From NCBI GenBank assembly GCA_013146195.2, contig CM028377.1, positions 34,849,632 through 34,913,631 of the forward strand: 64,000 bases of DNA, given 5' to 3'. A model generated the notes under the pieces. The model saw nothing but the letters and a program-made list of their open reading frames with translations, did no database searches and had not been told where the DNA came from. Position 1 is the first letter of the stretch. The number at the start of each line of letters is the position of its first letter. Below are positions 44,601 through 58,100 of the stretch, one piece after another. The stretch is from Codonopsis lanceolata. Taxonomy: Eukaryota; Streptophyta; Magnoliopsida; Asterales; Campanulaceae. Made by a program: the position numbers and the translations under genes.

Positions 44601-46180
44601 ACTTTAACATTCGCTAGTCCATTTAATTTATAAATTATATTTTTAGGATATTTATGTTAGAAAATAGTGCACGGGAAAACAATATATAAGTCGAAATACA
44701 AAATTGAAAATCAAACGAAAAGTTACTACTCTGTATTCTAAGTCTGCAGGTAGACTTCAAGTCTACTGGTGGACTGAAGTATGCTATTGTAGAACTGTGA
44801 TCTACGAATAATACCTTTAAGCCAGAGGCCCGTGTTGCACATAGTTTCCTTAAAACAGATTTGCCCCTTCTCGTATGTGCTTGGAAGCTTAAAATGGACG
44901 TCTGTCTCCCAGGATACAACGGAGACATCGGAGATACCTTTAGCACAAATGTTTCCAGCGAACTGCATCTGTGCCTGACTCTATCACCAATATAGAAAAA
45001 GGAGGCCAAGGAAATTCACTCAACAAATTGTAGAATACAGAAGAGAAATGGAGATTGTCCTTAATCGTATACTGTAATTGTAGAAATAATATCCTTTTAT
45101 AGGAGTAGACAAGAGACTGATTAAATAACCACATTTATGATGAAATAAATCCATCATCAATAGGCATATAATATCTATCATTAAAGCTGGTTATAACAAC
45201 CCATAAAGTCTATTATAAATGTTGGAGTTACAAAAACAAAAAAAAATAATTATCAAAACGTGGGTTGGTCTGAACAGGAAAATTTGGTCCGTCATTTGTG
45301 TCCGCGGGACGCGCTCGCACATGAGTACGGTATCCCGAAGGCTAAACTAGACCATGATTTGCACCCCCCCTGCGCAGGTGTGCGCGAGAGAGAGAGCCTA
45401 TATTCTATACAAGCTTACCCTTACCACATAAGTCACTTATATATAAACCAATCAAGTTTTTGTTAATCTTCCAATGTGGGATATACCCACTTCCAACAAC
45501 CATAATTTAATCAATCATAACTTATTCATCCAAACACCAAATTGGACAAATAAATATATGATTTCGATGTTCTCACGAAGTAGAATACGATTCCACAATT
45601 ACCCTTGTCATTACACAAATGACACGTGAAAAAATCCGTGCCCCAAAATGCACAATTTCATTATTTAAAAACAATTTTTCCAACAATCCCCCATAAGAAG
45701 GAAATTGACGAATATAGTGATAAAGTCCAGCAGTCGAAACCTGCATAGGATAGGTAGGTGTTACCTTTTAACCCTTCCCTCGAAAAAGCATATTTAATTT
45801 ACTGCTGATCAGTAGACATGATGTCTTTGAACTATTCTACCGTTAGTGTAAACGATCATATACTTTACGCAGGAATCTTCCCATCACAATTCAGTTCTCA
45901 TAGCTATGTTCATTCATGGCCTTGAACATACGCATGGTTCTGTTAGAGGGTCTAAGAATTGAGCCTCACAAAATTCTCCTTAAGCGGCCCCACTTCTCTC
46001 TCACATAGGTGATTCTTACTTAGGAATCATTAAAAACCATATGTTTATCCTTTTACACACGAGCATCACTGTTACAAGGGATGACCCCCACAGTGAAGCT
46101 AAGAGTCTTTTTACAATCAGGTTATCCCTTTGAACTAAGATCTTGGGATCTCCAGTCAACAAGGTTGGGTTTCCATTGTA

Positions 46181-47030
46181 TCAACTCATATCTAGAGACT
46201 TAAGTCCCATTCCTTTGGAAGAATTATCAACTAACTCTCTATTTAACCCTTTGGTTAATGGATCCGCTAAATTATCCTTTGACTTCACATAGTCAATAGA
46301 GATAGTTCTAGTTGAGAGTAGTTGTCTAATGATATTATATCTATGACGTATATGTCTAGACTTACCATTGTACATATTACTCTGTGCCCTGCCAATTGTC
46401 GATTGACTATCGCAATGTATGCAGATTGCAGGCACATGTCTTGTTTATTTGGGAATATCTTCTAAGAATTGACGTAGCCATTCAGCCTCTTCACCACTTT
46501 TGTCTAGAGGTATAAACTTAGACTCCATTGTGGATCTAGCTATGACAATCTGCTTAGAAGATTTCCATGATATGGCTACACTTGCCAAATTGAATACGAA
46601 TCCACTAGTAGACCTTGAGTACCTTAGTACTCTGATTATCGCTTTCCAGTGATCAGTCCCAGGATTACTCGTGTATCTACTCAGTTTACTCACTGCATAG
46701 GCAATGTTTGGCCTTGTAAAACTCATTAATTACATTAGACTTCCTATGATTCTCGAGTATTCTACCTGAGAGATAATCTCACCTCTATTCTTTGATAGAT
46801 GTAGACTAGTGTCAATAGGAGTTCTAGCTATTGTAATGTCATCCTTGCTAACTTCTTAAGAATTTTATCCACATAGTGTGATTGACTTAAAGTAAGTCCA
46901 CTTGAAATTCTAGAAATTTTAACACCAAGGATTACATCAGCTAACCCCATATCTTTCATGCCAAATTTAGAGTTTAACATGTCTTTTGTAGATTTAATCA
47001 TATTATCATTGCTTCTGATGATAAGCATGT
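46181..47030 (-). pseudogene. Copia reverse transcriptase C-terminal half and RNase H
   Basis: Resumes after the nested LTR with MLIIRSNDNMIKSTKDMLNS and GMKDMGLADVILGVKIS, then RPNIAYAVSKLSRYTSNPG. RNase H shows IVIARSTMESKFIPLDKSGE and CIHCDSQSTIGRAQSN...KSRHIRHRYNIIRQ...NLADPLTKGL. Stops near 46850-46735 and 46440 break it. Confidence 0.88.
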
Positions 47031-48431
47031 TGTGGCGACCCGACCCGGGCCCGAGGTGGAACCGCGGGTCGGACCGCCCAAATAGGAGGGAAACAAGTAA
47101 ACATATAACATGCAAGGACTCATTTTAAGAAATCGACGTGACGCAACATTGGAGACGTAACACGCCTCGGCACCAAAAGGCTGGAATTTTTAAAAACTTT
47201 TCAAACCTGATATAACAGTTAAGCAATTAATCCAAGTCATCGGCGACACTACATGCCGGAACCCAAGCTAACAGTTTATGGACAAGAATTAAATAAGAGC
47301 TAATAGGATGCTCAGTGGAAGACTTATGCGTAGTGAACTATTAACAAGATAACCAAGCTCGGCTTACACAATGCCAGCATCAAAAGGAATACAAATACTA
47401 CAAGTGTTAAACTACAAGTAGCTAATAAAAGTAACAGGTTCAAGTTCTATACATATTCCCAAGCATAGTCTAATTGACTCGCTTTAACCCATCGTCCTTG
47501 CAAAATATAAAAGGAAGGAAGAGGACATCTAAACCACCTCTTCAAGCGCAGCGTCGAACCAAAAGAGGAATAGAGAGACACGAACACACAAAGCTTCAGC
47601 GAGAAGGACCTGCCTTGCTAAGATCTAAAGCAGTAAAGGGGAATGGGTAAGTCATAAAGACTTGTAAGCTATCAATCATGCATGTCATGGCAATATGCAA
47701 CATACAAGGCAAGATATCGTCACATAAGCATAGAGATCATATATCCAAGATGCACATTGTTTCACATAGGTGCTCGTAATTAAATCACATAGGATAAGGA
47801 TATATGGAGAGCCGGGCCGCTACGTAGTTCACGCATACAAGCGTTATACGGAATGTGAGGTGTCGGATGTGTGTAAGTACATCGACCTTCCGGAGATGCA
47901 GGGATAGACACACCAATGATGCTCTAATGATTACTGACAAGGGGCTACTTTATTTGTGGCACGGTGGAGGCGTGTGTGAACAAAGGCGGGTATGCCATTT
48001 GGACTCATGCAAATGCCAAGTAATGTTTACTTAACAAATTATCAGGTAGAGAACGAGGTCGACAAGAGCGATCTCGTTCATGACAAGTAATTATTCTCAT
48101 CAATAATCAAGTAGGATTGAATTCGACAAGAGCGAACTCAACATGTCAAATAGGCATTCTATTATATGACATTTAAATCAAGCATGGTAATCAATCCAAT
48201 TCAAGAGTCTAGAATTAATATTCTTAGTGAAATGCATTTAGAACGTCGTAGGGATTGATCATTGAGCCGGTATTGTTCAATGGCTCACTAAAATAGACTC
48301 CGTTGAGTCCTCTCTATAAATTCATCCAATAGAGTTTAAACGCTAAGTGCATTCTAAACCCTTTTCTAAGTTCTCGTATAGGATAGACTAGGCCATTAAT
48401 CCAAATAATAACCATAGTCAAGAATTATCAT

Positions 48432-48842
48432 CAATTCATAATTTATAGAACCTTAGAATCAAAATTTCTAAAAGTTATCAAAAGTCAATAGTCCAAGAAC
48501 AATAATTATTCCAAATGGGGCATAGAACACTTTTAATTCTAGGCTTAGGACCAAAACAACAAGATGAACAATTCATAATTTATGGAACCCTAGAATCATA
48601 ATCTTTAAAGGTTGTCAAAAGTCAATGGTCCAAGAACAATAATTATTCCAAATGGGGCATAGAACACATTTAATTCTAGGCTTAGGACCAAAACAACAAG
48701 ATGAACAATTCATAATTTATGGAACCCTAGAATCATAATCTTTAAAGGTTGTCAAAAGTCATTAGTCCAAGAACAATAGTTGTTCCTAAGGAGGCATAGA
48801 ACACATTTAATTCTAGGCTTAGGACCAAAACAACAAGATGAA
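48432..48842. repeat. 137-bp tandem repeat, 3 copies
   Basis: Units start CAATTCATAATTTATGGAAC at 48432, 48569 and 48706. Each contains GTCCAAGAACAATAATTATT and GGCTTAGGACCAAAACAAC. Internal to the solo-LTR-like insertion. Confidence 0.95.
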
Positions 48843-49402
48843 CATGTCATTCAAAATTCCCAAAATCTCAAATCATCCTAAAATAGAATATTAACATGGC
48901 AAAGGTATGAGAGACAAGAAAGAAGGGGAATAGCATGGCATTTCTAACATACATCCTAAGGGGAATCAATAGCTTACCTTGTTCGAAATCCAATTGTTGC
49001 ATGCTAAAACAAACCAGAGATTATTAAACTAGAGGAGAAGAGCTTCGATTCGGTGGTCTCGGATTGAAAAGCGGATGGGCCGGAGCTCGGCAATCAAGCA
49101 ACCAAGGTAGAGCTCCCAAGCTCTCTCTAAGAACCCAGCTCAACAATGGTGGAATGAGAGAAAAATGGCTGATCAGTTGGAGGTTAGGGATGATGAACTC
49201 TCTAAAAGAGTCAATCCAAGATTAGAATTATGAGGTTTCTAATTGGTGGATGAAAGAGTACCCTTGATTAAAACACATCCAAGGGCTCAAAATAGGCTTA
49301 AAAGGGTCAAGGGTCAAGTTGGGGGCTGCCTTGGGTCGTACAAAGGGGTCAGGTGTGAGGGACAAGACTCAACATGATTCAAAATCCCGTAATTGAGGAT
49401 CT

Positions 49403-49521
49403 GATGACCTTGCGGTCGCAAGGTCATCTCCACCTTGCGAGGGCAAGGTCTCCAGAACTCTGTTTCCCAAGTTTCTGCCTTCCTTGCGAGGGCAAGCCCA
49501 AACCACCTTGCGAGGGCAAGG
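49403..49521. repeat. Palindrome cluster in the 3.1-kb LTR
   Basis: A 26-bp palindrome GATGACCTTGC-GGTC-GCAAGGTCATC (49403-49428) is followed by three short hairpins of CTTGC-GAGG-GCAAG form at 49432-49449, 49483-49496 and 49504-49521. Confidence 0.9.
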
Positions 49522-50159
49522 TCTCCAGATTGAAAAGCCTTCAAATTTGGCCTAGAATGAACCCCAAACAACCCAAGAAATTCAAGGGGGGTAAACCAAC
49601 ACTCAAAACACGAGAAGAACAGGTCCGAACATCACCCGAAACAAGGAGGAATGAAGGGCGAAACTCGCAACGAACATCAAACGAATCAATGACGAGTTAA
49701 ACAAAGATAGAACAAGCATGAATGAACATTATTAAACATGTTTAGGACTAGGATACAAGGTCTAGGATTCAAGTTAACATCACACGAGTCTCAAATACAC
49801 GAAACGAGGCAAGGAGAGACAAACCGAGAGACCCTAAGAGTCAAAAAGGTCAAATGAAGCAAGAAGGCTTCCGAACTCTCAACCAAGCATACAATGACCT
49901 AGATTGAAGTTATAAAACATGTTATAAAGGTACTAAGGCTCTAGTAGGACTTAGTTAAGTGCTAAGACGATACACGAAGCAGGTATAACAAGGCATGCAA
50001 CATATATAGGGCATACAAGCAACTATGATCATGATTGACCTAATGCGAGCATTGTATGAACAATATGGACTCCAAAACATGTTAAGACACATAATGAACA
50101 TATTAATCAAGTATAGGAGACATGATATACAAGTAATGGGTTTCGGTTCTCACACATGT

Positions 50160-50571
50160 CGTCTACGTAAAGACATAAAATGACATAGCCCTTTTTCAGT
50201 GTCTTTTACATAAACACATTTATCACACTTATTGATCTTAAATCCACAACCCAACATGGCATTATCGAATTTCTCATAATGGTTTTGGTGCTTGTTTTAA
50301 GCCATACAAAAACTTAACCAACTTACACACTTTGTTTTCTTGCCTTGGAGCAGAAAACCCTTCTGGTTGTTCCATGTAAATCTCCTCTTCTAAATCACCA
50401 TTTAGAAAGGCAATATTTACATCCATTTGATGTACTTCAAGATTCCGCAATGCGGCAATTGCAAGTACTATTCTTATTGATGTTAGTCTCGTAACTGGAG
50501 AATAAGTGTCAAAGTAATCAAGACCTTCACGTTACCTATAACCTTTTATTACAAGTCTGGCCTTATAGTTA
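50160..50571 (-). pseudogene. Copia reverse transcriptase, N-terminal half up to YVDD
   Basis: NYKARLVIKGYR, DTYSPVTRLTSIRIVLAIAA, QMDVNIAFLNGDLEEEIYME and KLVKFLYGLKQAPK are conserved. The frame decays and then reaches YVDDM at the junction with the nested LTR (about 50169-50155). Confidence 0.85.
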
Positions 50572-51690
50572 TCAATTGATCCATCTGCTTTTATGTACCT
50601 TTTGGAAAATCCATTTATAACCTAGTGGTTTACTTCCCGGAGGAAGATCCACTAATTCCCAAGTGTGATTTTGAAGGAAGGAATCAATTTCACTCTTGAC
50701 AGTCTCTTTCCAGAGAGGTCCTTCAGAAGAACTCACAGCTTCTTTATAACTTTGAGGTTCACTTTCCAGCATGTAGGTTAGAAAATCTAGACCAAAGGAT
50801 TTTTCTACCCTAGCTCTTTTGCTGCGTCTAAGTTCTACCTCATTCTCCTCATGCTCTTCTTCTATTGAATTATGTATTTGTACAGACGAGCTAGACACAT
50901 TACTCAGTCTGCATGGAAATACATTCTCAAAGAACGAGGCATTTCTTGATTCCATTATCGTATTTTTGTGTATGTTTACAATTCTAGAATCATGCACAAG
51001 AAATCGATAAGCACTACTGTTATGTCCATAACCAATGAATATGCAATCAACAGTTTTTGGTCGTACTTTCACCTTTTTAGGTAAAGGAACAACAACTTTT
51101 GCAAGACACCCCCACACTCGCAAGAATTTGTAGGATGGAATTCTTCCATGCCACATCTTGTAAGGGCTTTTGTCTAGCTTCTTGCAGGGTACCTTATTTA
51201 AAAGGTAATTAGCTGATAGCACAACTTCTGCCCATATGTTCTGTGGTAATCCAGAACTTAACAACATGGCATTCATCATCTCTTTAAGAGTTCGTTTTTT
51301 GCGTTCAACAATGTCATTCTGTTGAGGTGCATAAGGTGTTGTTGTCTCGTGGATGATACCATACTCAGCACAGTATGCAGCAAATGGTGACTCATATTCA
51401 CCTCCACGATCACTTCTTAGCATCTTAATATTTCCGTTGAGTTGGTTCTAAACATCAGTTTTATAGAGAATAAACTTCTCTATGGATTCATCTTTACTTT
51501 TGAGAAGATACACATAGAAAAACCTAGTGCTATCATCAACAAAAGTAACGAAGTACTTATTTCCACCACGTGATTGTGTTGATTTGAATCACACATATTA
51601 GTGTGATCCAAGTGGTTCACTATTTCTTTCAATAGTATGATATGATGTCCTTGTTAACTTTGCCTCTACACAAGTTTCACACTTGTGTTT
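50572..51690 (-). pseudogene. Copia integrase and start of reverse transcriptase
   Basis: HKCETCVEAKLTRTSYHT completes the N-terminal zinc region. MLRSDRGGEYESPFAAYCAE carries the second catalytic Asp, and PYAPQQNDIVERKKRTLKEM the catalytic Glu. The 283-residue open part (51423-50572) runs through the integrase C-terminus and linker (LRRSKRARVEKSF) to TWELVDLPPGSKPLGYKWIF, the start of reverse transcriptase. A stop occurs near 51448. Confidence 0.9.
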
Positions 51691-51699
51691 GGAATCGAT

Positions 51700-52229
51700 T
51701 TAGAATTTGGGTATGTAATTCATATTAATTATCCTATGCAAGGTTCCATAATTAACATGTCCTAGTCTACCATGCCTCACGTAGGAAGACTCAAGCAAAT
51801 AAACAGAAGACTTATTCTTATTATTATTGCTTGCTGGTTTAACAACCATTACACAAAGCTTAAACAGCCCATCAGTTACATAACCCTTTTCCAACAAACA
51901 TTCCACTCTTAGACAGAGTTACAACATCTGGCTCAAATACAATACGGAAGCCATGCTTTACTAGTAGAGTTCCAGAGACTAAGTTCTTCCGGATATCTGG
52001 TACATAGAGTACATTGTTGAGAGTCAACTCCTTCCCGGACGTCATCTTCAGCACTACTTTGCCTTGACCTTTGACTTCAGAAGTGGCAGAGTTTCTCATG
52101 AAAACCTTTTTTGCCTTGACCTACTTGCACCAGCGTCGATCCACCATTGATTGGGGTTTGAACCCACCAAGTTCACTTCAGTGACAACCGCAGCAAGGCT
52201 CAAGTCCGATACATTTTAAGAGATGTCAC
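51700..52229 (-). pseudogene. Copia protease and pre-integrase region
   Basis: WWIDAGASR near 52145 stands where active copia proteases have DTGA or DSGA, so the catalytic Thr/Ser is Ala. NNVLYVPDIRKNLVSGTLLV follows. HGRLGHVNYGTL (near 51750) is the pre-integrase HxxLGH motif. Stops separate the pieces. Confidence 0.8.
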
Positions 52230-53121
52230 CCACGATGTTTACTTCACGGTCTCTACTTGGCTTTCTGCAAGCCATGGCCTTGTGACCCGTGCCACCACAG
52301 TTGTAGCACTTTCCAGAAAATCTCTTCTTGGAGATTCCTCCCTTAGGTCCCAAACTTACCCTTTTTCCAGCAACAACCTTGCCTTTGCCTTTTGAGCTTT
52401 GGCCATGCTATACCATACTGGCTTTAGTAGCCACAGGAACGAATGTCTTCTTATCAGAACCCCTGTTGTCCTCTTCAATACGAAGTCTGACAACCAGCTG
52501 TTCCACATTCATCTCATTTCGCTTGTGTTTCAGATAGCTCTTAAAATCTTTCCAAGCTCTAGGCAATTTCTTAACAATTGTAGCCACTTGGAAAGTTTCA
52601 CTTACAACCATCCCTTCAGCTTGAATTTCATGAAAAATCACTTACAATCCTTGCACTTGACTGTAGACAGTCTTGGAATCCACCATTTTATAATCCAAGA
52701 AGCGGCCAACAATAAACTTCTTGGCTCCAGCTTCCTTGGATGTATACTTGTGGTCCAACGATGTCCACAACTCCTTTGCCGTTGTCTTATTACGGTAAAC
52801 TTTGTACAATGAGTTTGTCAATCTGCAAAGGAAATCAGAATGATTCCATGCATCCACAACAGTAGCAGCTTGGACATCATTCTGAGTCTCACCCACCATT
52901 GGAGGATCTTCTTTTAGACACCCCGCTAGGTTCAGGGTGGTCAAGTAGAACAGAATCTTCTGCTGCCATCGCTTGAAATTCAAACCACTGAACTTCTCCG
53001 GTTTCTCGCTATGATGTACCGACATAGTTGGATTGGCTACAATCTGAGTCACAGTAGCATTAGAGGTCGTTCGGTTGAAGGTCACGTTAGGTTCCTTTCT
53101 AGTAGCTTGGGTATTTGTCAT
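52230..53121 (-). pseudogene. Copia gag (UBN2 type) with CCHC knuckle
   Basis: Begins at ATG 53121 (MTNTQATRKEPNV). KFSGLNFKRWQQKILFYLTT, ELWTSLDHKYTSKEAGAKKF and LPRAWKDFKSYLKHKRNEMN are typical of copia gag. A stop near 52640 and another near 52406 interrupt it. KCYNCGGTGHKAMAC (about 52310-52265) is an intact CX2CX4HX4C zinc knuckle. Confidence 0.88.
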
Positions 53122-54293
53122 ATTGCTTGTGTGCTCTGTAATATGAACAAAGTCAGAATACACAATTCTATATTTTTTTTTGTAAAAGTTTGTTTTCCCT
53201 TTAAAAGGGTCTACTATTATTGAAGATAACTGTACTATTATGTTTTAAGATTGTCAGAAAATAGTGCACGGGAAAACAATATATAAGTCGAAATACATAA
53301 TTGAAAATCAAACGAAAAATTACTACTCTGTATTCTAAGTCTGCAGGTAGACTTCAAGTCTGCTGGTGGACTAAAGTCTTCTGGTGGACGGAAGTCTGCT
53401 GTTGTAGAACTGTGATCTACCTGACGAGCAATACCTTCAAGTCCGAGGCATGTGTCGCACATAGTTTCCTTAAAACAGATTCACCCCTTCCCGTATGTGC
53501 TTGGAAGCTTAAAATGGACGTCTGTCTCCCAGGATACAACGGAGACACCGGAGAGACCTTTAGCACAAAGGTTTCCGGCGAACATAATCTGTGCCTGATT
53601 CTATCACCAATATAGAAAAAGGAGGCCAAGGAAATTTGCTCAACAAATTGTAGAATGCAGAAGAGAAATAGAGATTGTCCTTAATCGTATACTGTAATTG
53701 TAGAAGTAATATCCTTTTATAGGAGTAGACAAGAGACTGATTAAATAACCACATTGATGATGAAATAAATCCATCATCAATAGGCATATAATATCTCTCA
53801 TTAAAGCTGGTAATAACAATCCATAAAGTCTATTATAAATGTTGGAGTTACAACAAAAGAATAATTAACAAAACGTGGGTTGGTCTGAACAGACAAATTT
53901 AGGCTGTCATTCGTGTCCGCGGGACGCGCTCGCACATGAGTACGACATCCCGAAGGCTAAACTGGACCATGATTTGTACCCACCCCCTGCACAGACGTGC
54001 GCGAGAGAGAGCCTCTGTTCTATACAAGCTTACCCTTACCACATAAGACACTTGTATATAAACCACTCAAGTTTTTGTTAATCTTTCAATGTGGGATAAA
54101 CCCACTTTCAACAACCACACTATAATAACTTATTCATTCAAACACTAAATTGGACAAATAAATATATGATTTCGATGTTCTCACGAAGTAGAACATGATT
54201 CCACAATTACCCTTGTCATTATACAAATGACACGTGAAGAAATCTGTGCCCCAAAATGCACAATTTCATTCTTTAAACATATTTTTTCCAACA

Positions 54294-55101
54294 ATTATAA
54301 ATTAGGGGTGTCTACAATGGACTTGACTAAATAAACCTGACATTTTTTGTTTATCATGTCGTACCGTGCTTTTTGTGGTTTTATTGTGTCGTGCTTGAGT
54401 TTTAATATTAAGTATAATAAGCTTATCGTGTCGGTACGATAACAACTCAGCTTGACCGATTTGCTACCCCTACATGAGATAGGCATAAAAAATAGGAGCG
54501 GAACTTGAACTTAAATATTTAATTTTAACCAAGCCCAACTCGGGCTTAAATCCTTATGGAAACTTAACCGAGATAAGCTTGGTAATCCACTCTTTGGTTT
54601 ATCCTGGCTAATTTTCATCGCCACTCTTGATAAAGGAAGGATGGTATTTAGATGAATTTTGCTATTGACCAACATTGAGAGAAAAATGTCGATTGCAATA
54701 GTGATAATGCTGAAGTGATAATACTAATCTTTAAAATACATCAAATCAACAACATTACTGACGTTAAGAGGAATCTCACCACCAAAATCATTGATTTAAC
54801 GTATTTTGCTTAACTTGTAATAATAATAACGTAATATACATGTTACACTCAATATCTACCAACATGAGGCGTTTTAATAATTTGCAGGATTTCACAATTC
54901 ATACAAACCTATTTCGAGCTAAACTCGATAAAAACATTTCAAGTCGAGTCTATCTTGTTTTAACTTAGCAAGGTTAAAAAATTAGCCTAGTTTTAAATTT
55001 ATGTATCATGACCTAAATCAGGGGCGGATCCATCCTTCGGACTTAGGGGGCAAGTGCCCTGCTAAAGTATTTTTTAAAAAAAATTTACACAACAAAACAG
55101 T
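54294..55101. other. Spacer, no gene seen
   Basis: AT-rich non-coding DNA. GGGGCGGATCCATCC near 55022 resembles a common plant transposon end, but no partner end was found. Confidence 0.5.
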
Positions 55102-58100
55102 TGAAGTCCAGTTGGCAACAAAATAAGGCTAGAGGGGGGGGGGTGAATAGCCGTATTAAAACTTTAGGTGACGTTTTGAAAAACATAAAAAGTTGCACCG
55201 AAAAATACAACATTTGTCAGTCAGCTTATACAGTGTCAGCTGGCAATGAATTTGAGAAGTAACACAAATAAAATTTATCAACTAGCTGATACAGTTATAT
55301 GTTTTGAAAAGATCACAAGTTATAAAGATAGACATGAAAAATAATTTATAAAACAAGTAAGTAAACAACTTGAGAAATTAACTGGCTGTCACTTAAGTAG
55401 ATTGAAACCGCTTAAATGTTAGGACAATTTGTAAAAGCTGAAGAGATAAAAGACAAAGTAGTTAAAGTGGTTCACAGTATAAATTGCTACGTCCACTGCC
55501 AAGTTGGTCAAAGTTGGATTTTTGAAAGTGCACTAATATTATTAATAATCTAAGTGATCACTAATGGATCAGTGTACAACAAGGATCAGTGTTTATGGAG
55601 TATGATTGAGAGTCAATCACACTCGTGGAACAATCAATTGATTCCTAGAAGAATAAGAAAGAAGTAAGGAATATCTAAATAATGATTGTGAAAACAAAGA
55701 ACTAGAAGATAATAGAAATCAAAGGCTTTGTCTAGCTAATGTTTTGGCTGAGGCACTTCAAGAGAATAATTTACTTGTGAGAGTATGAATGCTTCAGTGT
55801 CTTCAAATATTTGCTTCCAAGGTCTTTAAATAAGGTTGCTTTTGGATTCAAACCGTTAGAGGCAAGATTTGAATATGAAATCCAATCAAATCGGATGGGA
55901 GATCCTTTTACAAGATCATAGGGATCTTGTTCGTAAGATAAAAAACATGAGATTTTATCCTAGCACAAACAAGGAAAGTATTAGAAATCTCATGTTTGAA
56001 CAAATAAGGAAATAATCGATTTTATAGATATCTTAGTAATGTCAGCCGATAGTTATATATTTCAAAAGAAATACCAGTTGAAGGAACTTAAGACTTAAAA
56101 ACTTAGTCAGCTTTAATTTATCTAACTTAATGGTTTTAAGTAAATCATGCATAATTCATCAATCTCCTCCTATTTACTTTAAGTCATTCACTATAAGCAG
56201 AGAGCAAAAAGCAATCAATCTAAAGTAATTTCTAAGTTTAGATTTGAACTTGGAAATTGATCCTTGCAAAAGATGTTAGAATAGCCAGATATAATATGAC
56301 TCAATATAAGTTTAAAGAAACTTAAAACCAAATAAGAGTAGAGACATAAATTTGTCTAAATGTAGCAGTTGTTTCTAAGAACTTGTTGATCCTTTAGAGC
56401 TTCCTGTCTGGGCTGCATCAGCTTCAGGTAGGGTGGCAACAACATTTTCAACATTGGCGTCCACTACATCATTTTCATTTTCAGCGGCAGCAGCAAGTTC
56501 AACATCATCAGCTTCATTTTCAGTATTTGCCTCAAAGGTTGGGATTCCGACCTTTCTCCTCAGTTCTTTGAGTTCAACCAAATACGCATCAGCCCTTGCT
56601 ATCTGCGCCCTCTCCTACTGAAGGGCTTTAAACATGACGGCTTCAGTCGTTTTAGCTCTCTTGCACACTCTCTTTGTTAGGCCAGAATGTTGTTCCAGTC
56701 ATTAGCATTTGCTTCCCTTGGAGCACCATTAGCAATAACAGCTTGAACTTCGGTAGCGATGGTGTTGCGTAGGTTGAGAAGAATGGAATCCATCTGGATT
56801 TGCAGGTCATTCAACTGTCAGGACATGCACTTAAGAACCCCATTGACATGAAGATGATGGATGTGCCACAGAGCATCAAATCGTGAATTGATGTCAGTTG
56901 CAGGAGGGAAGTCATGTGGAGGTGCATCATTTACTGGGACAAACATTGTAGTTGAGGAAGAGACAACATCAGCTGAAGGTGCAACAGTAGGAGAAGCACA
57001 ACTGGTTCTTTAGCAGGTTGATCGACATCTGCTTCAGCCTCTAAAAACTCATCCATAAACATTGTCTTCTTGCCGGTTAGATGATACAAGGCTTGACTAA
57101 CAATAGCCATTTGTTGTTTCTATCGTTTGTGGGTCATCCTAAGAGTTGGAGAGACAATATGATCATAGCTACTAGAATCAGAGGAATCACTGACAGATGC
57201 TTCCACAGCCTAGTCCTCATCATAATGTGGCTGAATAAGAACTGATTGAGAAATAGTGAGAGGATCAGCATGAAGGTCTTGGTCAGCAACAGCTGGTGGA
57301 TCAACAAATGTAGGAGAATTGGGGACAACTATTTCAGCTGAAAAAGGAGCAAAAATTGGAGTAGCGGTTAGGGCTGTGAGCAAGTCTTTATTAGCTGCCT
57401 ATTCTTCAGCAACATCATTGTCAGAAGGAGTTTCATGTTGGGGAAGGAGCAGCAGTAGCTGCAGTAGGCATAGATTGAACAACAACAGGTTCAACTGGAG
57501 CAGATGGCTGGGAAGTTCCTATGTGCTGTGAGGAAGAGGTCCTCCTGCTTGTTGTAACAGCTCTAGATAAGAGGCTCTATATTGGGCTTTGGCAAAAGAG
57601 ATGCTGTCATATATGTATTTGACAACACCCTTCTAAACCAAGACAAGTTTGGCCTGATCAATAGTTGGGAAGTTTAAGTCATGGCTGAGTTCATCATCAT
57701 CATCATCAGCTGCAGGTCTTCCAATGCAGTAGGGATCTGAGAGAAAGATGATAGGAATACCACGTACAATGTTATAAAGCTGTCAGACTGAACGTATCAG
57801 TTCTTCTTGAACGAATCTATCATTTGAGAGATAGAAAGTGTTCCAAATAATGCGAAGGAGATTAAAGTATTTCCCATAATTTGTGGCAAGCAAATTGGGG
57901 GATATGTTGACTGGAGTAGGGGGATAGAGGACATCTGGTCGACGGTTGTAGTTTTGGTCTTTGTATTTGACAGGGTTGATGGTGGGTTGATCAGCTTTCT
58001 TCTCTTCATGAAATGCAAGAAGGGACTGAATGAAGAAAGGAAGATGGTCGATGGGAAAGACCTAATTTAGAGGAATAGGAGTTTGGTATAGTTTGTAGCA

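Larger units (their letters stand above)
47031..50154 (-). mobile_element. 3.1-kb solo-LTR-like insertion (gypsy chromovirus-like)
   Basis: Flanked by CATGT (47026-47030 and 50155-50159), a perfect 5-bp target duplication. In minus orientation it begins TGTGAGAACCGAAACCC and ends GGGTCGGGTCGCCACA, the TG...CA form of an LTR. No internal LTR copy, primer site or pol was seen, so a solo LTR is the simplest reading. Orientation is supported by colinearity of its palindromes with the LTR at 61820. The Tekay/Del-like assignment rests on size and terminal style only. Confidence 0.8.
44655..54293 (-). mobile_element. Ty1/copia retrotransposon, decayed, with nested LTR
   Basis: Minus-strand element. 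5' LTR 53252-54293 (1042 bp), 3' LTR 44655-45685 (1031 bp), both TGTTGGAAAAA...TAACA or TGACA with a TATATATAAG box. Polypurine tract TATGGGGGAT adjoins the 3' LTR (about 45686-45695). Domain order gag, protease, integrase, reverse transcriptase, RNase H is that of copia. Stops and frameshifts occur in every domain. No initiator-Met primer site was recognised. Flanks ATTTA/ATTAT give no exact target duplication. Confidence 0.93.
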
